From assembly GCA_003021175.1 (NCBI GenBank), contig PXQV01000015.1, positions 1 to 64,000 of the forward strand: 64,000 bases of DNA. The letters are read 5' to 3'. This document shows positions 35,026 to 43,258 of the stretch, in pieces (position 1 is the first letter of the stretch; each line of letters opens with the position of its first letter). The notes beneath the pieces are model-generated. The model saw only the letters and a program-made list of their open reading frames with translations, was not told the origin of the DNA and ran no database searches. Source of the stretch: Halobacteriales archaeon QH_7_66_36. GTDB lineage: Archaea > Halobacteriota > Halobacteria > Halobacteriales > Haloarculaceae. The position numbers and the translations under genes are program-made.

Positions 35026-35616
35026 CTAGCGACGGCCGGTGACGCGCGTCTGGACGCGGTCGCGGAAGATCTCCTCGGTGAGCGCGTCGCCCTCGGCGTC
35101 CCGCACGAGTTCGCGCAGCTCCGCCTCGTAGTCGCCCTTCGCGAGGTCGCTGGCGGGGCCTTCCTCGACTTCCAGCGTCGCGTCCGCCAGCCGGTCGACC
35201 GCGCCGCGGCCGAAGCCGGCCAGCGGCGAGAGATAGTCCACGTCGTGTCGCTCCTCCAGCGACTGCGCCCACGCCCGAGAGACGGTCGGCACGCGGTCGT
35301 CGCGGCGGGTGCCGTCCGCGACCGCGTCAAAGCCGGTTTCGGCGACGGCCTCCAGCGCCGCCTCGTGGACGATCTGGATGCCGTTGCGCGGAAAGCCGTC
35401 CTCGCGCATCTGCGTGACGGCCTCGTCCGCGACGGCCTCGTCGAGTTCCAGTCGTTCGAACGGGAAGCCGAGTTCCGACGCCGTCTCGGCGGCGTGGTCG
35501 GCCGCGTCGCCGACGCCGAAGCCGGCATGGACGAGCGTCACGTCGTAAAAGCGGTCGAGCAGCAGCGCTGCCAGCGACGAGTCCTTGCCTCCGGAAAACA
35601 GGACCCTCGCCCGCAT
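35026..35616 (-). CDS. PP-loop ATPase (adenine nucleotide alpha-hydrolase-like)
   Basis: 196 residues. The N-terminal PP-loop SGGKDSSLAALLL (residues 8-20) binds ATP pyrophosphate in enzymes that adenylate their substrates. A helix follows, then a second core segment (VADGTRRDDRVPTVSRA near 118) and LSPLAGFGR near 147. It resembles the diphthamide-synthetase/tRNA-thiolation branch but lacks the zinc-binding Cys of the latter. The ATG follows the pdcd5 stop immediately, in the rps19e-pdcd5 operon. A role in translation is likely; the substrate is unknown. Confidence 0.78.
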   Translation of the reverse strand: MRARVLFSGGKDSSLAALLLDRFYDVTLVHAGFGVGDAADHAAETASELGFPFERLELDEAVADEAVTQMREDGFPRNGIQIVHEAALEAVAETGFDAVADGTRRDDRVPTVSRAWAQSLEERHDVDYLSPLAGFGRGAVDRLADATLEVEEGPASDLAKGDYEAELRELVRDAEGDALTEEIFRDRVQTRVTGRR

Positions 35617-35964
35617 CTACCGCCGCTTGATGTTGAAGTCCTGTTTGTCGGGCTGGAGCTCCTGCAGCAGCGACTTCATCTGGTCTTCGTCGATCTTTCC
35701 TTGGACGCGCCCGCTGCGTGCGAGCGCGACCACCTGCTGTTCGACCTGCTCGGCGAACTCCGGCTTGGACATCTTCACGGAGTTGAGCCGCTGGCGAGCG
35801 CCGTCCGTGAGCGTCTTCCGGAGCAGGGCCTTCTTCTGGGCCTCGGCCTGCTGGCGCTGGGCCTCGCGGGCCTCGCCCTCGCCGCCCTGCTGGCGCTCCT
35901 GTAGCTGCTCCATCTTCTTCTTTCGAAGCTCTTCGAGTTCCTCGTCGGTAGGCTCGCCGCTCAT
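35617..35964 (-). CDS. PDCD5-family DNA-binding protein
   Basis: 115 residues, highly charged. The N-terminal helix is rich in Glu/Lys/Gln ([17 protein letters not shown]), followed by the compact core with [20 protein letters not shown] and a basic end (DFNIKRR). This is the archaeal homologue of human PDCD5 (TFAR19), a three-helix protein binding nucleic acid and/or chaperonin. It lies between rps19e and the PP-loop ATPase gene, as in many haloarchaea. Confidence 0.93.
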   Translation of the reverse strand: MSGEPTDEELEELRKKKMEQLQERQQGGEGEAREAQRQQAEAQKKALLRKTLTDGARQRLNSVKMSKPEFAEQVEQQVVALARSGRVQGKIDEDQMKSLLQELQPDKQDFNIKRR

Positions 35965-36009
35965 GGGTGTACGTTTTGCAGCCGGGCGAAAAACGGTTTC
36001 GCCGTCGGA

Positions 36010-36468
36010 TTACACGTAGCGTTCGAGCTCCGGTCGGTCGAGCTCGTCCTCGATGAGCGTCGTTGCCGTCTCGTCGAGCAGCGCGCGGCCGTCGCCGGTG
36101 ACCTCGCGGCCACGCTTCTCGTTGGTGTTGAGGTAGCCGGCGTCGTCGAGCTGCTGGAGCAGCGTGCGGACGATGTTTCGCGAGCCGTCCTGCTGTGCGT
36201 TCGGGCGGACCCGGTAGCGGGTCGAGCCCTTCCGGGAGCCGCCGTACGCCGTCGAGAGCCGCTGGACGCCGACCGGACCGTCGACGGCGACCTTTCGGAG
36301 CAGCGACGCGCCGCGCACCGCCCAGAAGTCCTCCTGTTCGGGGGGCAGTTCCTTTGCGGTGGCCGTCTTCGTGAACTCGACCCGCTCCGGCGCTTCGAGG
36401 TCGTCGGCGATCTCGTCGGCGACGGCCTCGATGAGGGCGTCGGCGGGAACGTCGTAGAGTGTTGCCAT
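36010..36468 (-). CDS. rps19e: 30S ribosomal protein S19e
   Basis: 152 residues of the archaeal/eukaryotic S19e family, involved in 30S head assembly. It starts with TLYDVPADALIEAVADEI and has the conserved DFWAVRGASLLRKVA (near residue 48), winged-helix basic region and the end segment NEKRGREVTGDGRALLD. A TATA-like GTTAAAC (minus strand) lies 27 bases before the ATG. pdcd5 follows 45 bases downstream. Confidence 0.96.
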   Translation of the reverse strand: MATLYDVPADALIEAVADEIADDLEAPERVEFTKTATAKELPPEQEDFWAVRGASLLRKVAVDGPVGVQRLSTAYGGSRKGSTRYRVRPNAQQDGSRNIVRTLLQQLDDAGYLNTNEKRGREVTGDGRALLDETATTLIEDELDRPELERYV

Positions 36469-36492
36469 TGTTGTTCGATTCCCGGTCGCGGC

Positions 36493-36499
36493 GTTTAAC
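36493..36499 (-). promoter_or_regulatory. TATA-like box of rps19e
   Basis: Minus-strand GTTAAAC is 27 bases before the rps19e ATG, the expected spacing. It probably drives rps19e, pdcd5 and the PP-loop ATPase gene. Confidence 0.5.
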
Positions 36500-36549
36500 T
36501 CTGACGTTAAGCACTCGTCACGCCAGCAGACGCACAGCGCGAGCGGCGG

Positions 36550-37578
36550 TCAGGAGCCGACGCCGAAGCGCCCGCTCGACCCGAGCACGCCGACGACGCC
36601 GCCACCGAGGATGGTCGGGAGCAGATACGTGCCGACCCGGTGGACGACGACCGCCCCGGCGGCCGCACTCGCCGGCACGCTGAGGGCGGCCAGCAGCGCG
36701 ATCAGGACCGTCTCGACGCCACCGAGACCGCCCGGAAGCGGGGTGACGCCGGCGATTGCGCCGACGGGGACGGCGACGAGCGCGACGGGGAACGGGACGT
36801 TCGCCCCGAGCGCGGTGAGCGAGAGCCACAGCGACACCGACTGACAGAGCCACCCGCTCGTCGAGAAGCCGAGCGCGAGCGCGAGCCGTCGGCGATTGCC
36901 GGTGGCGCGCTCGATGGCGTGAACGAAGCCGTCGACGCGCGAGCGGACGGCCGCCCACGACGGCGGCTCCCGACCGGGAAACAGCCGCCCGACGAGCCGC
37001 GCGACCGGCGTCGCCGCGCGGACGGCGCCCTGTTCGACCGTGTGCCGGTAGCGCCAGCCGACGACCACCAGCAGCGGGACGGCCAGCGCGAGCGCGCCGA
37101 CCGCGTACGAGGCGAGACGGAGCCGCGAGCCGAAGGTGAGCCGCGTCGAGAAGTAGGCGATACCGGCCGTCGCCAGCGCGATGGAGGGGACGAAGTTGAG
37201 CGAGTCGACGGAGGCGATGGCCGCCAGTCCCGTCTCGTACTTCGTGTCGGCGGCCCGGGAGACGAACAGCGCCGAGACGGGTTCGCCACCGGCCTGTCCG
37301 AACGGCGTGACGTTGTTGGCGAAAGTGGCCGCCGCGAACACGAGCACGGCGACGTGACCGCGAACCGGCGCGCCGAGACCGCCGAGCACTGTCCACAGCG
37401 CCAACCCCCACGAGGTGAGCCAGCAGGCGGCCGCGACGAGCACGGCGGCCAGTAGCACGGGATCGGCCCGGACCACCGCGTCGGCGACCCGACCGGGACC
37501 GACGAGCCAGCCGACGGCGGCGAGCACGACCGCCGCGAGCGCGAAGCCGACAAGCGACGCCCGGAGGTCGACGTCCAT
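36550..37578 (-). CDS. UPF0104/lysylphosphatidylglycerol-synthase-like membrane protein
   Basis: 342 residues with about eight membrane helices. The pattern FANNVTPFGQAGGEPVSALF (near residue 83) and GVTPLPGGLGGVETVLIALL (near 275) are hallmarks of the UPF0104 (AglD/YbhN-type flippase-like) family. In haloarchaea a member of this family (AglD) acts in S-layer protein N-glycosylation; here only the fold is claimed. The ATG at 37578 is supported by a GATAAAC box 26 bases upstream. An N-terminally longer frame is rejected. Confidence 0.83.
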   Translation of the reverse strand: MDVDLRASLVGFALAAVVLAAVGWLVGPGRVADAVVRADPVLLAAVLVAAACWLTSWGLALWTVLGGLGAPVRGHVAVLVFAAATFANNVTPFGQAGGEPVSALFVSRAADTKYETGLAAIASVDSLNFVPSIALATAGIAYFSTRLTFGSRLRLASYAVGALALAVPLLVVVGWRYRHTVEQGAVRAATPVARLVGRLFPGREPPSWAAVRSRVDGFVHAIERATGNRRRLALALGFSTSGWLCQSVSLWLSLTALGANVPFPVALVAVPVGAIAGVTPLPGGLGGVETVLIALLAALSVPASAAAGAVVVHRVGTYLLPTILGGGVVGVLGSSGRFGVGS

Positions 37579-37684
37579 ACGCCGGTGTTTCGACGGCGTG
37601 GGTTTATCGGGTTCGGTCACCGGAGCGCGCGCCACGCTCCTCGCGAACGGTGACGGTTTGTGTCTGCCCCGTCGAACGCCGTGT

Positions 37685-37780
37685 ATGCGCTGGGCCGACC
37701 TGTTCGAGCGAGCGGACGCGTACGCGGCGACCGAGACGGACGTGACGGAGGCCCTCGCGACTCGCCGCGACGATGAGTGA
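37685..37780 (+). CDS. 31-residue small protein upstream of the PIN-like gene
   Basis: A frame of 31 codons, MRWADLFERADAYAATETDV and 11 more residues, ends in a TGA that overlaps the ATG of the next gene by eight bases. It is a single acidic amphipathic helix. The overlap and protein-like composition suggest a real co-translated gene; I recall similar short proteins at this place in other haloarchaea, without proof. It may be a leader peptide or an antitoxin-like partner. Confidence 0.5.
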   Translation: MRWADLFERADAYAATETDVTEALATRRDDE

Positions 37781-38246
37781 CGCCCCCGACCCGACCCGCG
37801 TGGTCGCCGACGCGGACGTGCTCGCGGCGGACTTGCTCGTTGGCGGGCCGGCGCGCGAGGCGCTCGACTGTCTCCGCCGGCACTCGTGGACGACGCTGTT
37901 GGCGTCCGAACAGCTGCTCGACGACACGGAAGCGGTCGTCGCCCGCCTCGCCGACCCCGCGCTCGCTGCCGACCACCGCGAGCGACTGGCGGCGGCGACG
38001 GAGCGCGTCGACCACCCCGAGGGCGACCATCCGGGGCTGGCGACGGCCTACCGCGGCGACGCGCCACATCTGCTCTCCTTCGACCCGGCGCTGACGAGCG
38101 TGGCCGCCGGTGCGAGTCTCAAGCCACACGTCGACGTGAGCGTCCGGCGACCGGACGCGTTCGCCCGCCTGTTCGACCCCGAGCGGCTGTGGCCGCTGGT
38201 CGGCGACGGGCCGTATCCGGGACCGGACCGTGACCCGCGCGGTTAG
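37773..38246 (+). CDS. PIN-like domain protein
   Basis: 157 residues. The fold pattern fits a PIN-like nuclease: VVADADVLAADLL at residues 10-22 with acidic residues, a helix region with TLLASEQLLDDTEA near 42-55, and HLLSFDPALTSVAAG near 93-107 carrying the third acidic residue. It resembles a haloarchaeal family that I recall as DUF7384. It begins inside the stop region of a 31-residue ORF. Activity and target are unknown. Confidence 0.72.
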   Translation: MSDAPDPTRVVADADVLAADLLVGGPAREALDCLRRHSWTTLLASEQLLDDTEAVVARLADPALAADHRERLAAATERVDHPEGDHPGLATAYRGDAPHLLSFDPALTSVAAGASLKPHVDVSVRRPDAFARLFDPERLWPLVGDGPYPGPDRDPRG

Positions 38247-38813
38247 AGCGGCTTGTGCAGTTCGACGACCGGCATACCCCCGCTAAGTCGAGAATCCCGG
38301 CTTCGTCCGGCGGCCGCACCTCTGTCCCCGTCGCTTCGAGTCGAACGAGAAGACATCCCCCGGTCCGACAGAGTTGACTGCCGGACTCGTCGCGTGGCCC
38401 GTCATCCGGTCGCGGTCCTTGGCGGAATGGAAGGGCGAGCGGGCTGGACGAAGGCGCGGACGGTCAAGCACCGCAGCGAACGCAGTGAGCGAGGCGCGCA
38501 GCCGCCGCACCGAGTCCAGCGCGCGAGGGCTTCCAAGATGCTGTCGACCGTCGCTATGGATATCAAGTAAGTTCGTATGAGTCGCCATGGACAGTACGAC
38601 GAGCTTGGAAGCCCCCGCCGGCTCGGCTCCCGGGCCTCGCTGCGGTCCTCGTCGGTCGCTCCGCTCCCTCTTGCGGTCCTTGCGTCGGCCGGGTTCGCCG
38701 AGCCGGCGGCCCCTTCCAGTCCCGCCCGCCCGCACTTACTCAGTCAACCATCGCCCATCTGAACACTACTCCGCTGTGGACGCGGACACGAAACACTCGC
38801 CGAAGTGAACGAA
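38247..38813. repeat. Non-coding stretch with inverted repeat and low-complexity modules
   Basis: No credible gene is seen in these 567 bases. At the centre is an 11-bp inverted repeat, GGGCTTCCAAG (38527-38537) and CTTGGAAGCCC (38604-38614). Outside it, in opposite orientations, are modules rich in CTCGCT/GCGGT (38462-38512 on minus; 38636-38695 on plus). The same kind of module occurs at 42070-42130 and 44790-44860. These look like dispersed haloarchaeal intergenic repeats; they could also act in termination. Confidence 0.5.
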
Positions 38814-39488
38814 CTACCGCCCTGCGTACCAGTCGGCGAACTTCGCCAGCGCCCGGCCGCGGTGTGAGATGGCGTTCTTTTCCGTCGGCGACATCTCGGC
38901 GAGCGTGGTGCCGTCGTGTTCGAAGATGGGGTCGTAGCCGAAGCCGCCGTCGCCGCGCGGTTCGACGATCCGACCGGGGACGCTGCCGACGAACAGTTTC
39001 ACCGGCAGTTCGCCGCCGGCGACGGTGTCGTCGGTCGTCGCGGCGTCGCGCGTGTCGGCCGACAGGTCCTGTCCTCGCCGCGCTTCGCGGTCGACCGGTT
39101 CCGGTGTCGCCTCGAAGCCGTCGCCGTCACAGTAGGCGAGCACGCACCGGAACTGCGCGCGGGTCGCGTCGGCCTCGCGGGCGAGCTCGCCGACTCGTTC
39201 CACGCCGAGCGTGTCGTCGACGTACGACGAGTACGGTCCGGGGAAGCCGTCGAGCCCCTCGACGAACAGGCCGGCGTCGTCCACGACGACCGGGGTGTCG
39301 GTGCCGTCGACGGTGTCGCTCCGCCGGGCCGCTCGGAACGCCGCGCGAGCGCCGTGGGCGGCAATCGATTCGAGCTCGGGCGCTTGAATCTCGGCGTAGT
39401 CGTAGTCGAACTGCACCACGTCGGCGTCGAGATACTCCAGCGCCTCCGCTATCTTCCCCTCGTTGGTCGTGACGTACCGAAGGCTCAC
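38814..39488 (-). CDS. rdgB: XTP/dITP diphosphatase (RdgB/HAM1 family)
   Basis: 224 residues. The enzyme hydrolyses non-canonical purine triphosphates such as dITP and XTP to keep them out of DNA. Motifs: TTNEGKIAEALEYL (residues 6-19), VVDDAGLFVEGLDGFPGPYS (near 72), GYDPIFE near 186 and SHRGRAL near 208. The start is a GTG at 39488; a TATA-like CTTTACTT 25 bases upstream fits a leaderless start there. It lies near kae1-bud32, as in many archaea. The insert between 120 and 160 is variable. Confidence 0.93.
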   Translation of the reverse strand: MSLRYVTTNEGKIAEALEYLDADVVQFDYDYAEIQAPELESIAAHGARAAFRAARRSDTVDGTDTPVVVDDAGLFVEGLDGFPGPYSSYVDDTLGVERVGELAREADATRAQFRCVLAYCDGDGFEATPEPVDREARRGQDLSADTRDAATTDDTVAGGELPVKLFVGSVPGRIVEPRGDGGFGYDPIFEHDGTTLAEMSPTEKNAISHRGRALAKFADWYAGR

Positions 39489-39508
39489 ACCGGTACTGAC
39501 GGCGGTCG

Positions 39509-39516
39509 AAGTAAAG
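39509..39516 (-). promoter_or_regulatory. TATA box of rdgB, fixing a GTG start
   Basis: Minus-strand CTTTACTT lies about 25 bases before the GTG at 39488. Longer in-frame starts lie upstream of this box. Confidence 0.55.
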
Positions 39517-39531
39517 ACGCGTCGAAAGGGG

Positions 39532-39807
39532 CTACTCGTCGACGAGCACTTCCACCGGCTCCTCGTCCTCCTCACCGGCGGTCTCCTCGGCGGACCGCTG
39601 CTGCTGGTAGAAGAGCCCGCCGGCGACGAGCAGCACGATCCACGAGCGCCAACTCGCGAGGTTGAGGGTGTAGCCCACGCCGAACGGCTTCTCGACGAGC
39701 ATCCCTTCGTCGGGCTGCCAGTACGAGGAGAGCATCCGACCGAGCGACGGCCGTTCGAAGTTGTACGGCACGCCGAACAGCTTTCCGGACTGCGATTTGT
39801 CTGCCAT
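39532..39807 (-). CDS. DUF5808-type small membrane protein
   Basis: 91 residues. The first half holds the conserved pattern LFGVPYNFERPSLGRMLSSY followed by WQPDEGMLVEKPFGVGYTLN, which I recall as DUF5808. One membrane segment follows (SWIVLLVAGGLFY, residues about 55-67), then an acidic tail. It lies between rdgB and kae1-bud32 on the same strand. Function unknown. Confidence 0.75.
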   Translation of the reverse strand: MADKSQSGKLFGVPYNFERPSLGRMLSSYWQPDEGMLVEKPFGVGYTLNLASWRSWIVLLVAGGLFYQQQRSAEETAGEEDEEPVEVLVDE

Positions 39808-39860
39808 GACTCAGGGTACGGTCGCCTCGCTCAAGGCGTTTCCGGTGGGGCATGCGTCAG

Positions 39861-41429
39861 CTACTGATACCGGCCGCGCTCCTCGATTGCGCGGAGTCGG
39901 TCGACGACCGCGGGGTCGCCGGCGTCGCGGTACGCAGCCTCAAACGCCTCGGCGAGCGCGGCGTCGTCGTCGCTCGTGCCCGCGAGCGCACCCTCGAACA
40001 CGTGAAGGTCCATCGCGAAATCCTCCACGTGGTCGGTGTGGTAGCCGAGCCCGAAGTCGATGAGGAACGTGCGCTCTGGACCGACCCGGACGTTTCGCGG
40101 CGTCGGGTCGCCGTGGACGAATCCGGCGGCGTGACAGGCGGCGAGATGTCGCCCCACGTCCCGGACGTGCGGTTCGCTCAGGCGCTCGCGGAGGTCCGCG
40201 CTCCCCACGCGCTCGAAGGTGAGCGTCGCCTCGCCGTCCACGTCGTAGACGACGGGCGTCGGGACGCCTTCGCGGCGGGCGAGACTCGTCAGTCGCGCCT
40301 CGCTTCTGGTCCGCTCGGCGCGGAGCCGCTCGTCGAGTTCAGGATGCCGGTACGGCTTACCGAGTCGCTGTTTGTGGGCGCGCTCGCCGAGCGTCACGAG
40401 CGCCTCCGCACCTCGAATCTCCTCGCCAGCGACGCCGCCGACGGTCACGTCGCCGCCGGCGTCCCACGTCACGGCTACGTCGTCGGGGCGGAAGTCGGGG
40501 TCGACGCGCGACCCCTCGACCGGGATGGTGTCGCCCGCCTCGTACATCTTCGCACCGAGCACCGCGATCATCCCAGCGTTGTCACGCAGGAAGCGGGGCT
40601 CTGGAGCGTAGAAGGACGCCCCTCGCGCCTCGCACATCTCTTCGAGCATCGCCCGGAGGCGGTCGTTCTGTCCGACGCCGCCGCCGAGGACGAGCTCCGT
40701 CGCGCCCGTCAACGACAGGGCCCGCTCGGACACCTCGGTCAACACGGCGAACACCGTCTCCTGTAGGGAAAAGCAGACGTCGGCGACGGGGACGCCCTCG
40801 TCGACCGCCTGCTTAGCGGCGCTGGTGATGCCGGCAAACGAGAAGTCCATCCCCTTCACGACGTACGGGAGTTCGACGTAGCTCCCGTCGCTCGCCCGTC
40901 TCTCCACCTTCGGTCCGCCGGGATGCGACCAGCCGAGGTGGCGCGTAAACTTGTCGATGGCGTTGCCGACGCCCGTGTCCATCGTCTCCCCGAGCACGCG
41001 GTAGCGGTCGCCCCGGTAGCCGAGCAGGTGGGCGTTCGCGCCGCTGGCGTTGAGACAGACCGGCGAGTCGAAGCCGGCGCGATGGCGGCCGATTTCGAGG
41101 TGGGCGATCATGTGGTTCACGCCGACCAGCGGCACGTCGAGCGTGAGTGCGAGCGCGCGGGCCGCCGTCGCGACGATGCGGAGACACGGCCCGAGGCCCG
41201 GTCCCCGCGAGAATGCGACCGCGTCGATGTCTTCGTCCGCGTGGTCGCGGATCGTGGCGACGACCGCCGGTATCGCCTCGCGCATGTGCTCGGCCGCCTC
41301 GCGCGGGTGGATGCCGCCGTCGTCGGGCTCGTAGGCGTCGGATTCGATGACCGTCTCGCCGGTCGCGGTGTCGTGGACCGCGGCGCTCGCACACCACGCG
41401 GTCCCCTCGATGCCGAGGATGCGGGTCAC
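39861..41429 (-). CDS. kae1-bud32: Kae1-Bud32 fusion: tRNA t6A synthase and regulatory kinase of KEOPS
   Basis: 522 residues joining the two core KEOPS subunits. Kae1 (residues 1-325) transfers threonylcarbamoyl to A37 of ANN-decoding tRNAs; metal-binding HMIAHLEIGRH is near 107, LGGGVGQNDRLR near 247 and DNAGMIAVLG near 283. Bud32 (from about 335) is a small atypical kinase: KQRLGKPYRHPELDERL near 355, the catalytic loop HGDPTPRNVRV near 440 and IDFGLGYH near 458. The start is GTG. It follows rps24e-rps27ae, the usual archaeal order. Cgi121 is encoded at 18627. Confidence 0.96.
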   Translation of the reverse strand: MTRILGIEGTAWCASAAVHDTATGETVIESDAYEPDDGGIHPREAAEHMREAIPAVVATIRDHADEDIDAVAFSRGPGLGPCLRIVATAARALALTLDVPLVGVNHMIAHLEIGRHRAGFDSPVCLNASGANAHLLGYRGDRYRVLGETMDTGVGNAIDKFTRHLGWSHPGGPKVERRASDGSYVELPYVVKGMDFSFAGITSAAKQAVDEGVPVADVCFSLQETVFAVLTEVSERALSLTGATELVLGGGVGQNDRLRAMLEEMCEARGASFYAPEPRFLRDNAGMIAVLGAKMYEAGDTIPVEGSRVDPDFRPDDVAVTWDAGGDVTVGGVAGEEIRGAEALVTLGERAHKQRLGKPYRHPELDERLRAERTRSEARLTSLARREGVPTPVVYDVDGEATLTFERVGSADLRERLSEPHVRDVGRHLAACHAAGFVHGDPTPRNVRVGPERTFLIDFGLGYHTDHVEDFAMDLHVFEGALAGTSDDDAALAEAFEAAYRDAGDPAVVDRLRAIEERGRYQ

Positions 41430-41519
41430 GGTCGGCCCCGTTCGACCGAGCGACCGGCGAGCGGTCGCGTCACTGGTCGGCGCGCGTCGGTGGGAAAACG
41501 ATCGGTCATGGCCGCCGCG

Positions 41520-41651
41520 TTACTTGAACTCGGTGTAGCTGCACTGGCCGCAGTGAAGCCGGTCGTCGTAGTCGCCGAGGAAAGTGTCCCCGCAGCGAGG
41601 GCACTGCTGTTTGTCCGTCGAGCCGTCGTCGTAGTACTCGTGGCGGGCCAT
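41520..41651 (-). CDS. rps27ae: 30S ribosomal protein S27ae
   Basis: 43 residues, a zinc-ribbon ribosomal protein. Cys pairs are CPRC at residues 17-20 and CGQC at 34-37. It ends with SYTEFK. The ATG overlaps the stop codon of rps24e by one base (TGATG), the normal archaeal arrangement for S24e-S27ae. Its small size makes it easy to miss. Confidence 0.96.
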   Translation of the reverse strand: MARHEYYDDGSTDKQQCPRCGDTFLGDYDDRLHCGQCSYTEFK

Positions 41652-41956
41652 CAGGCCTCGGCCTCCTCGCTCTCCTCGTCTTCGATCTTGTTGCGTTCGA
41701 GCATGTACTCCTGCTCGACCTCGCTGGCGGCGTTGGCGTCCTCGTACACCTTCGCGTAGCCGACGGTCGTCCGCATCCCGTACTTCGTGTCGAGCTTGTG
41801 GACGACGACCTCGTCCGCGTCCTTGTTGAGTTTCGCCGCGAGGGAGTCGCGCACGGAGAGCCGAGACGGACTCGCCTCCTCGTGCGTCACCTCGAACCGC
41901 ACGTCGGTCCGGTGCAGCATGGGGTTCTCCTCCTCGGAGATAATGTCGATTTCCAT
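41651..41956 (-). CDS. rps24e: 30S ribosomal protein S24e
   Basis: 101 residues of the S24e family. The start [19 protein letters not shown] is typical, with a core [19 protein letters not shown] (residues 33-51) and [20 protein letters not shown] (54-73). The acidic tail is longer than in non-halophiles, an adaptation to salt. A CCTTTTAC box (minus strand, 41988-41995) about 35 bases upstream implies a short leader of about ten bases. It is the first gene of the rps24e-rps27ae-kae1-bud32 unit. Confidence 0.97.
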   Translation of the reverse strand: MEIDIISEEENPMLHRTDVRFEVTHEEASPSRLSVRDSLAAKLNKDADEVVVHKLDTKYGMRTTVGYAKVYEDANAASEVEQEYMLERNKIEDEESEEAEA

Positions 41957-42382
41957 GGTTCGTTACTCATAGATGCCGCCGAAACGCGTAAAAGGATTTC
42001 GAGTCCAAGAAGTGTAGCGTTCAGGTGAGGGTAAGTTCGGAGACGAGGAGAGCAACGAGGCGTAGAAAACCTCCAGTCGCTCGCCCGGTCGCGGCTCCCT
42101 ACGCTCCTTGGCCTTCGGCCTGCGGTGCTTGCTCTTCTACCGAACTGATGACGGCGAGGACCGGACCGAGTTCTATCCGACAGTTGCGATCAGCATCAAA
42201 AAGCAGTCACTGCTGCCGTGATCCGGTTCTATCGAATACCCTCTTCTCGGTACACACCTGGCTGAACTAACCGGTACGTAGGGCTGTGGATGTAATAGAA
42301 CTATCACATAGACTCTACTGTAATATCAGTAAATCAGCCATCGGATTTAGGTTGCGTATTTGTCAAATCTGCCTGCTCTCAC
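41957..42382. other. Intergenic stretch with a repeat module and a possible coding remnant
   Basis: The first part holds the S24e promoter. At 42070-42130 lies a CTCGC/CTTGG module like those near 38.6 and 44.8 kb. At 42147-42221 one frame reads as a plausible protein C-terminus (FYPTVAISIKKQSLLP then stop) without any start, perhaps a gene remnant. The rest (42222-42382) is AT-rich and shows nothing recognisable. Confidence 0.35.
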
Positions 42383-42673
42383 TCAGCCCAATATTGATTC
42401 TGGAACCAATATGAGGAGGAGAACAAAGACGACGAGAACACCGAGGCCGAGTATTCGCAGTACTCCTGCTGAACGTTGTCGGTTCGCAGGAAGAGATTCG
42501 GCTAACCCAGAGAACGCAAACGAGACACCCAAGAATAGCACGATGTGAGGGCCGTTGAGTACAATACTGAAACACACCCACCCGAGGATGCAAATGAACG
42601 AGAAGAGTGAGAACAGGAGACCTTTCCGCCGTCCGTCTGGCTCACGAAATAACATCCGTCGAAGTGCCTCCAT
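42383..42673 (-). CDS. Small integral membrane protein
   Basis: 96 residues with three hydrophobic segments (about 19-37, 43-57 and 74-92) after a basic N-terminus (FREPDGRRKG). No domain is recognised. The minus-strand CTTTATC box at 42697-42703 is 26 bases before the ATG at 42673, supporting a leaderless gene. It belongs to an AT-richer patch of small membrane proteins. Confidence 0.65.
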   Translation of the reverse strand: MEALRRMLFREPDGRRKGLLFSLFSFICILGWVCFSIVLNGPHIVLFLGVSFAFSGLAESLPANRQRSAGVLRILGLGVLVVFVLLLILVPESILG

Positions 42674-42805
42674 AGGTATTAACAGAAGATTGATGTGATA
42701 AAGCGTTCGGCTCTACTGAATGACCTACGGTTTACCTGTCCCGAGCGATTCAGAATGGTGCAAAAACAGAGCATATGAACTGTTGTATGACGCCCTCAGG
42801 ATTGC

Positions 42806-43069
42806 CTATTTTGTATCCTCTTGATTGTGGAGAGCAGATGTGACGAGGTAGCTGAGGGAGAAATACAGGAGCAAGAGGACGAGAATCGTTGTGAATACGG
42901 TCATTACCGAAGAATACCCGAACCGCTGTTCCCAGAGTTCGCTCAGCTCCCAGGAGATGAACAGCCCAACTCCACCAGCAATACCGACGACGAAAAGCCA
43001 GACCCATACTGAGTTGAAGCTGGTTACTCTACCCCATGTTTCTTTGAGGGACTCAAGAGTCGGGGACAC
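42806..43069 (-). CDS. Small two-helix membrane protein, GTG start
   Basis: 87 residues from a GTG at 43069 (first residues SPTLESLKETWGRV). Hydrophobic segments lie at about 22-38 and 54-74. An upstream TTG at 43096 is rejected because the TATA-like box (minus strand CTAATTTG, 43094-43101) covers it, while the GTG is about 28 bases from it. No known family. Confidence 0.6.
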   Translation of the reverse strand: MSPTLESLKETWGRVTSFNSVWVWLFVVGIAGGVGLFISWELSELWEQRFGYSSVMTVFTTILVLLLLYFSLSYLVTSALHNQEDTK

Positions 43070-43258
43070 AAGTGACAGAAGGAAACTCAAAGACAAATTA
43101 GTTCTCCTGTATCGACCGATACAGAAGTAGCGACGAACAGGGAATGTGAGCTCTTGGATGACACCTTCGTCTGTGGAGTCTCTGCTTTGCTCAATTGGAT
43201 TGCCGTCCTAGATAGCGAAATTGCCATACAGGTATTGGGCACCACCCCACAATAAATA

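Noticed and set aside
38577-38762. Short plus-strand frame in the repeat region
   Set aside because: Leu/Ser/Arg-rich translation of a low-complexity module, no promoter, no protein-like pattern.
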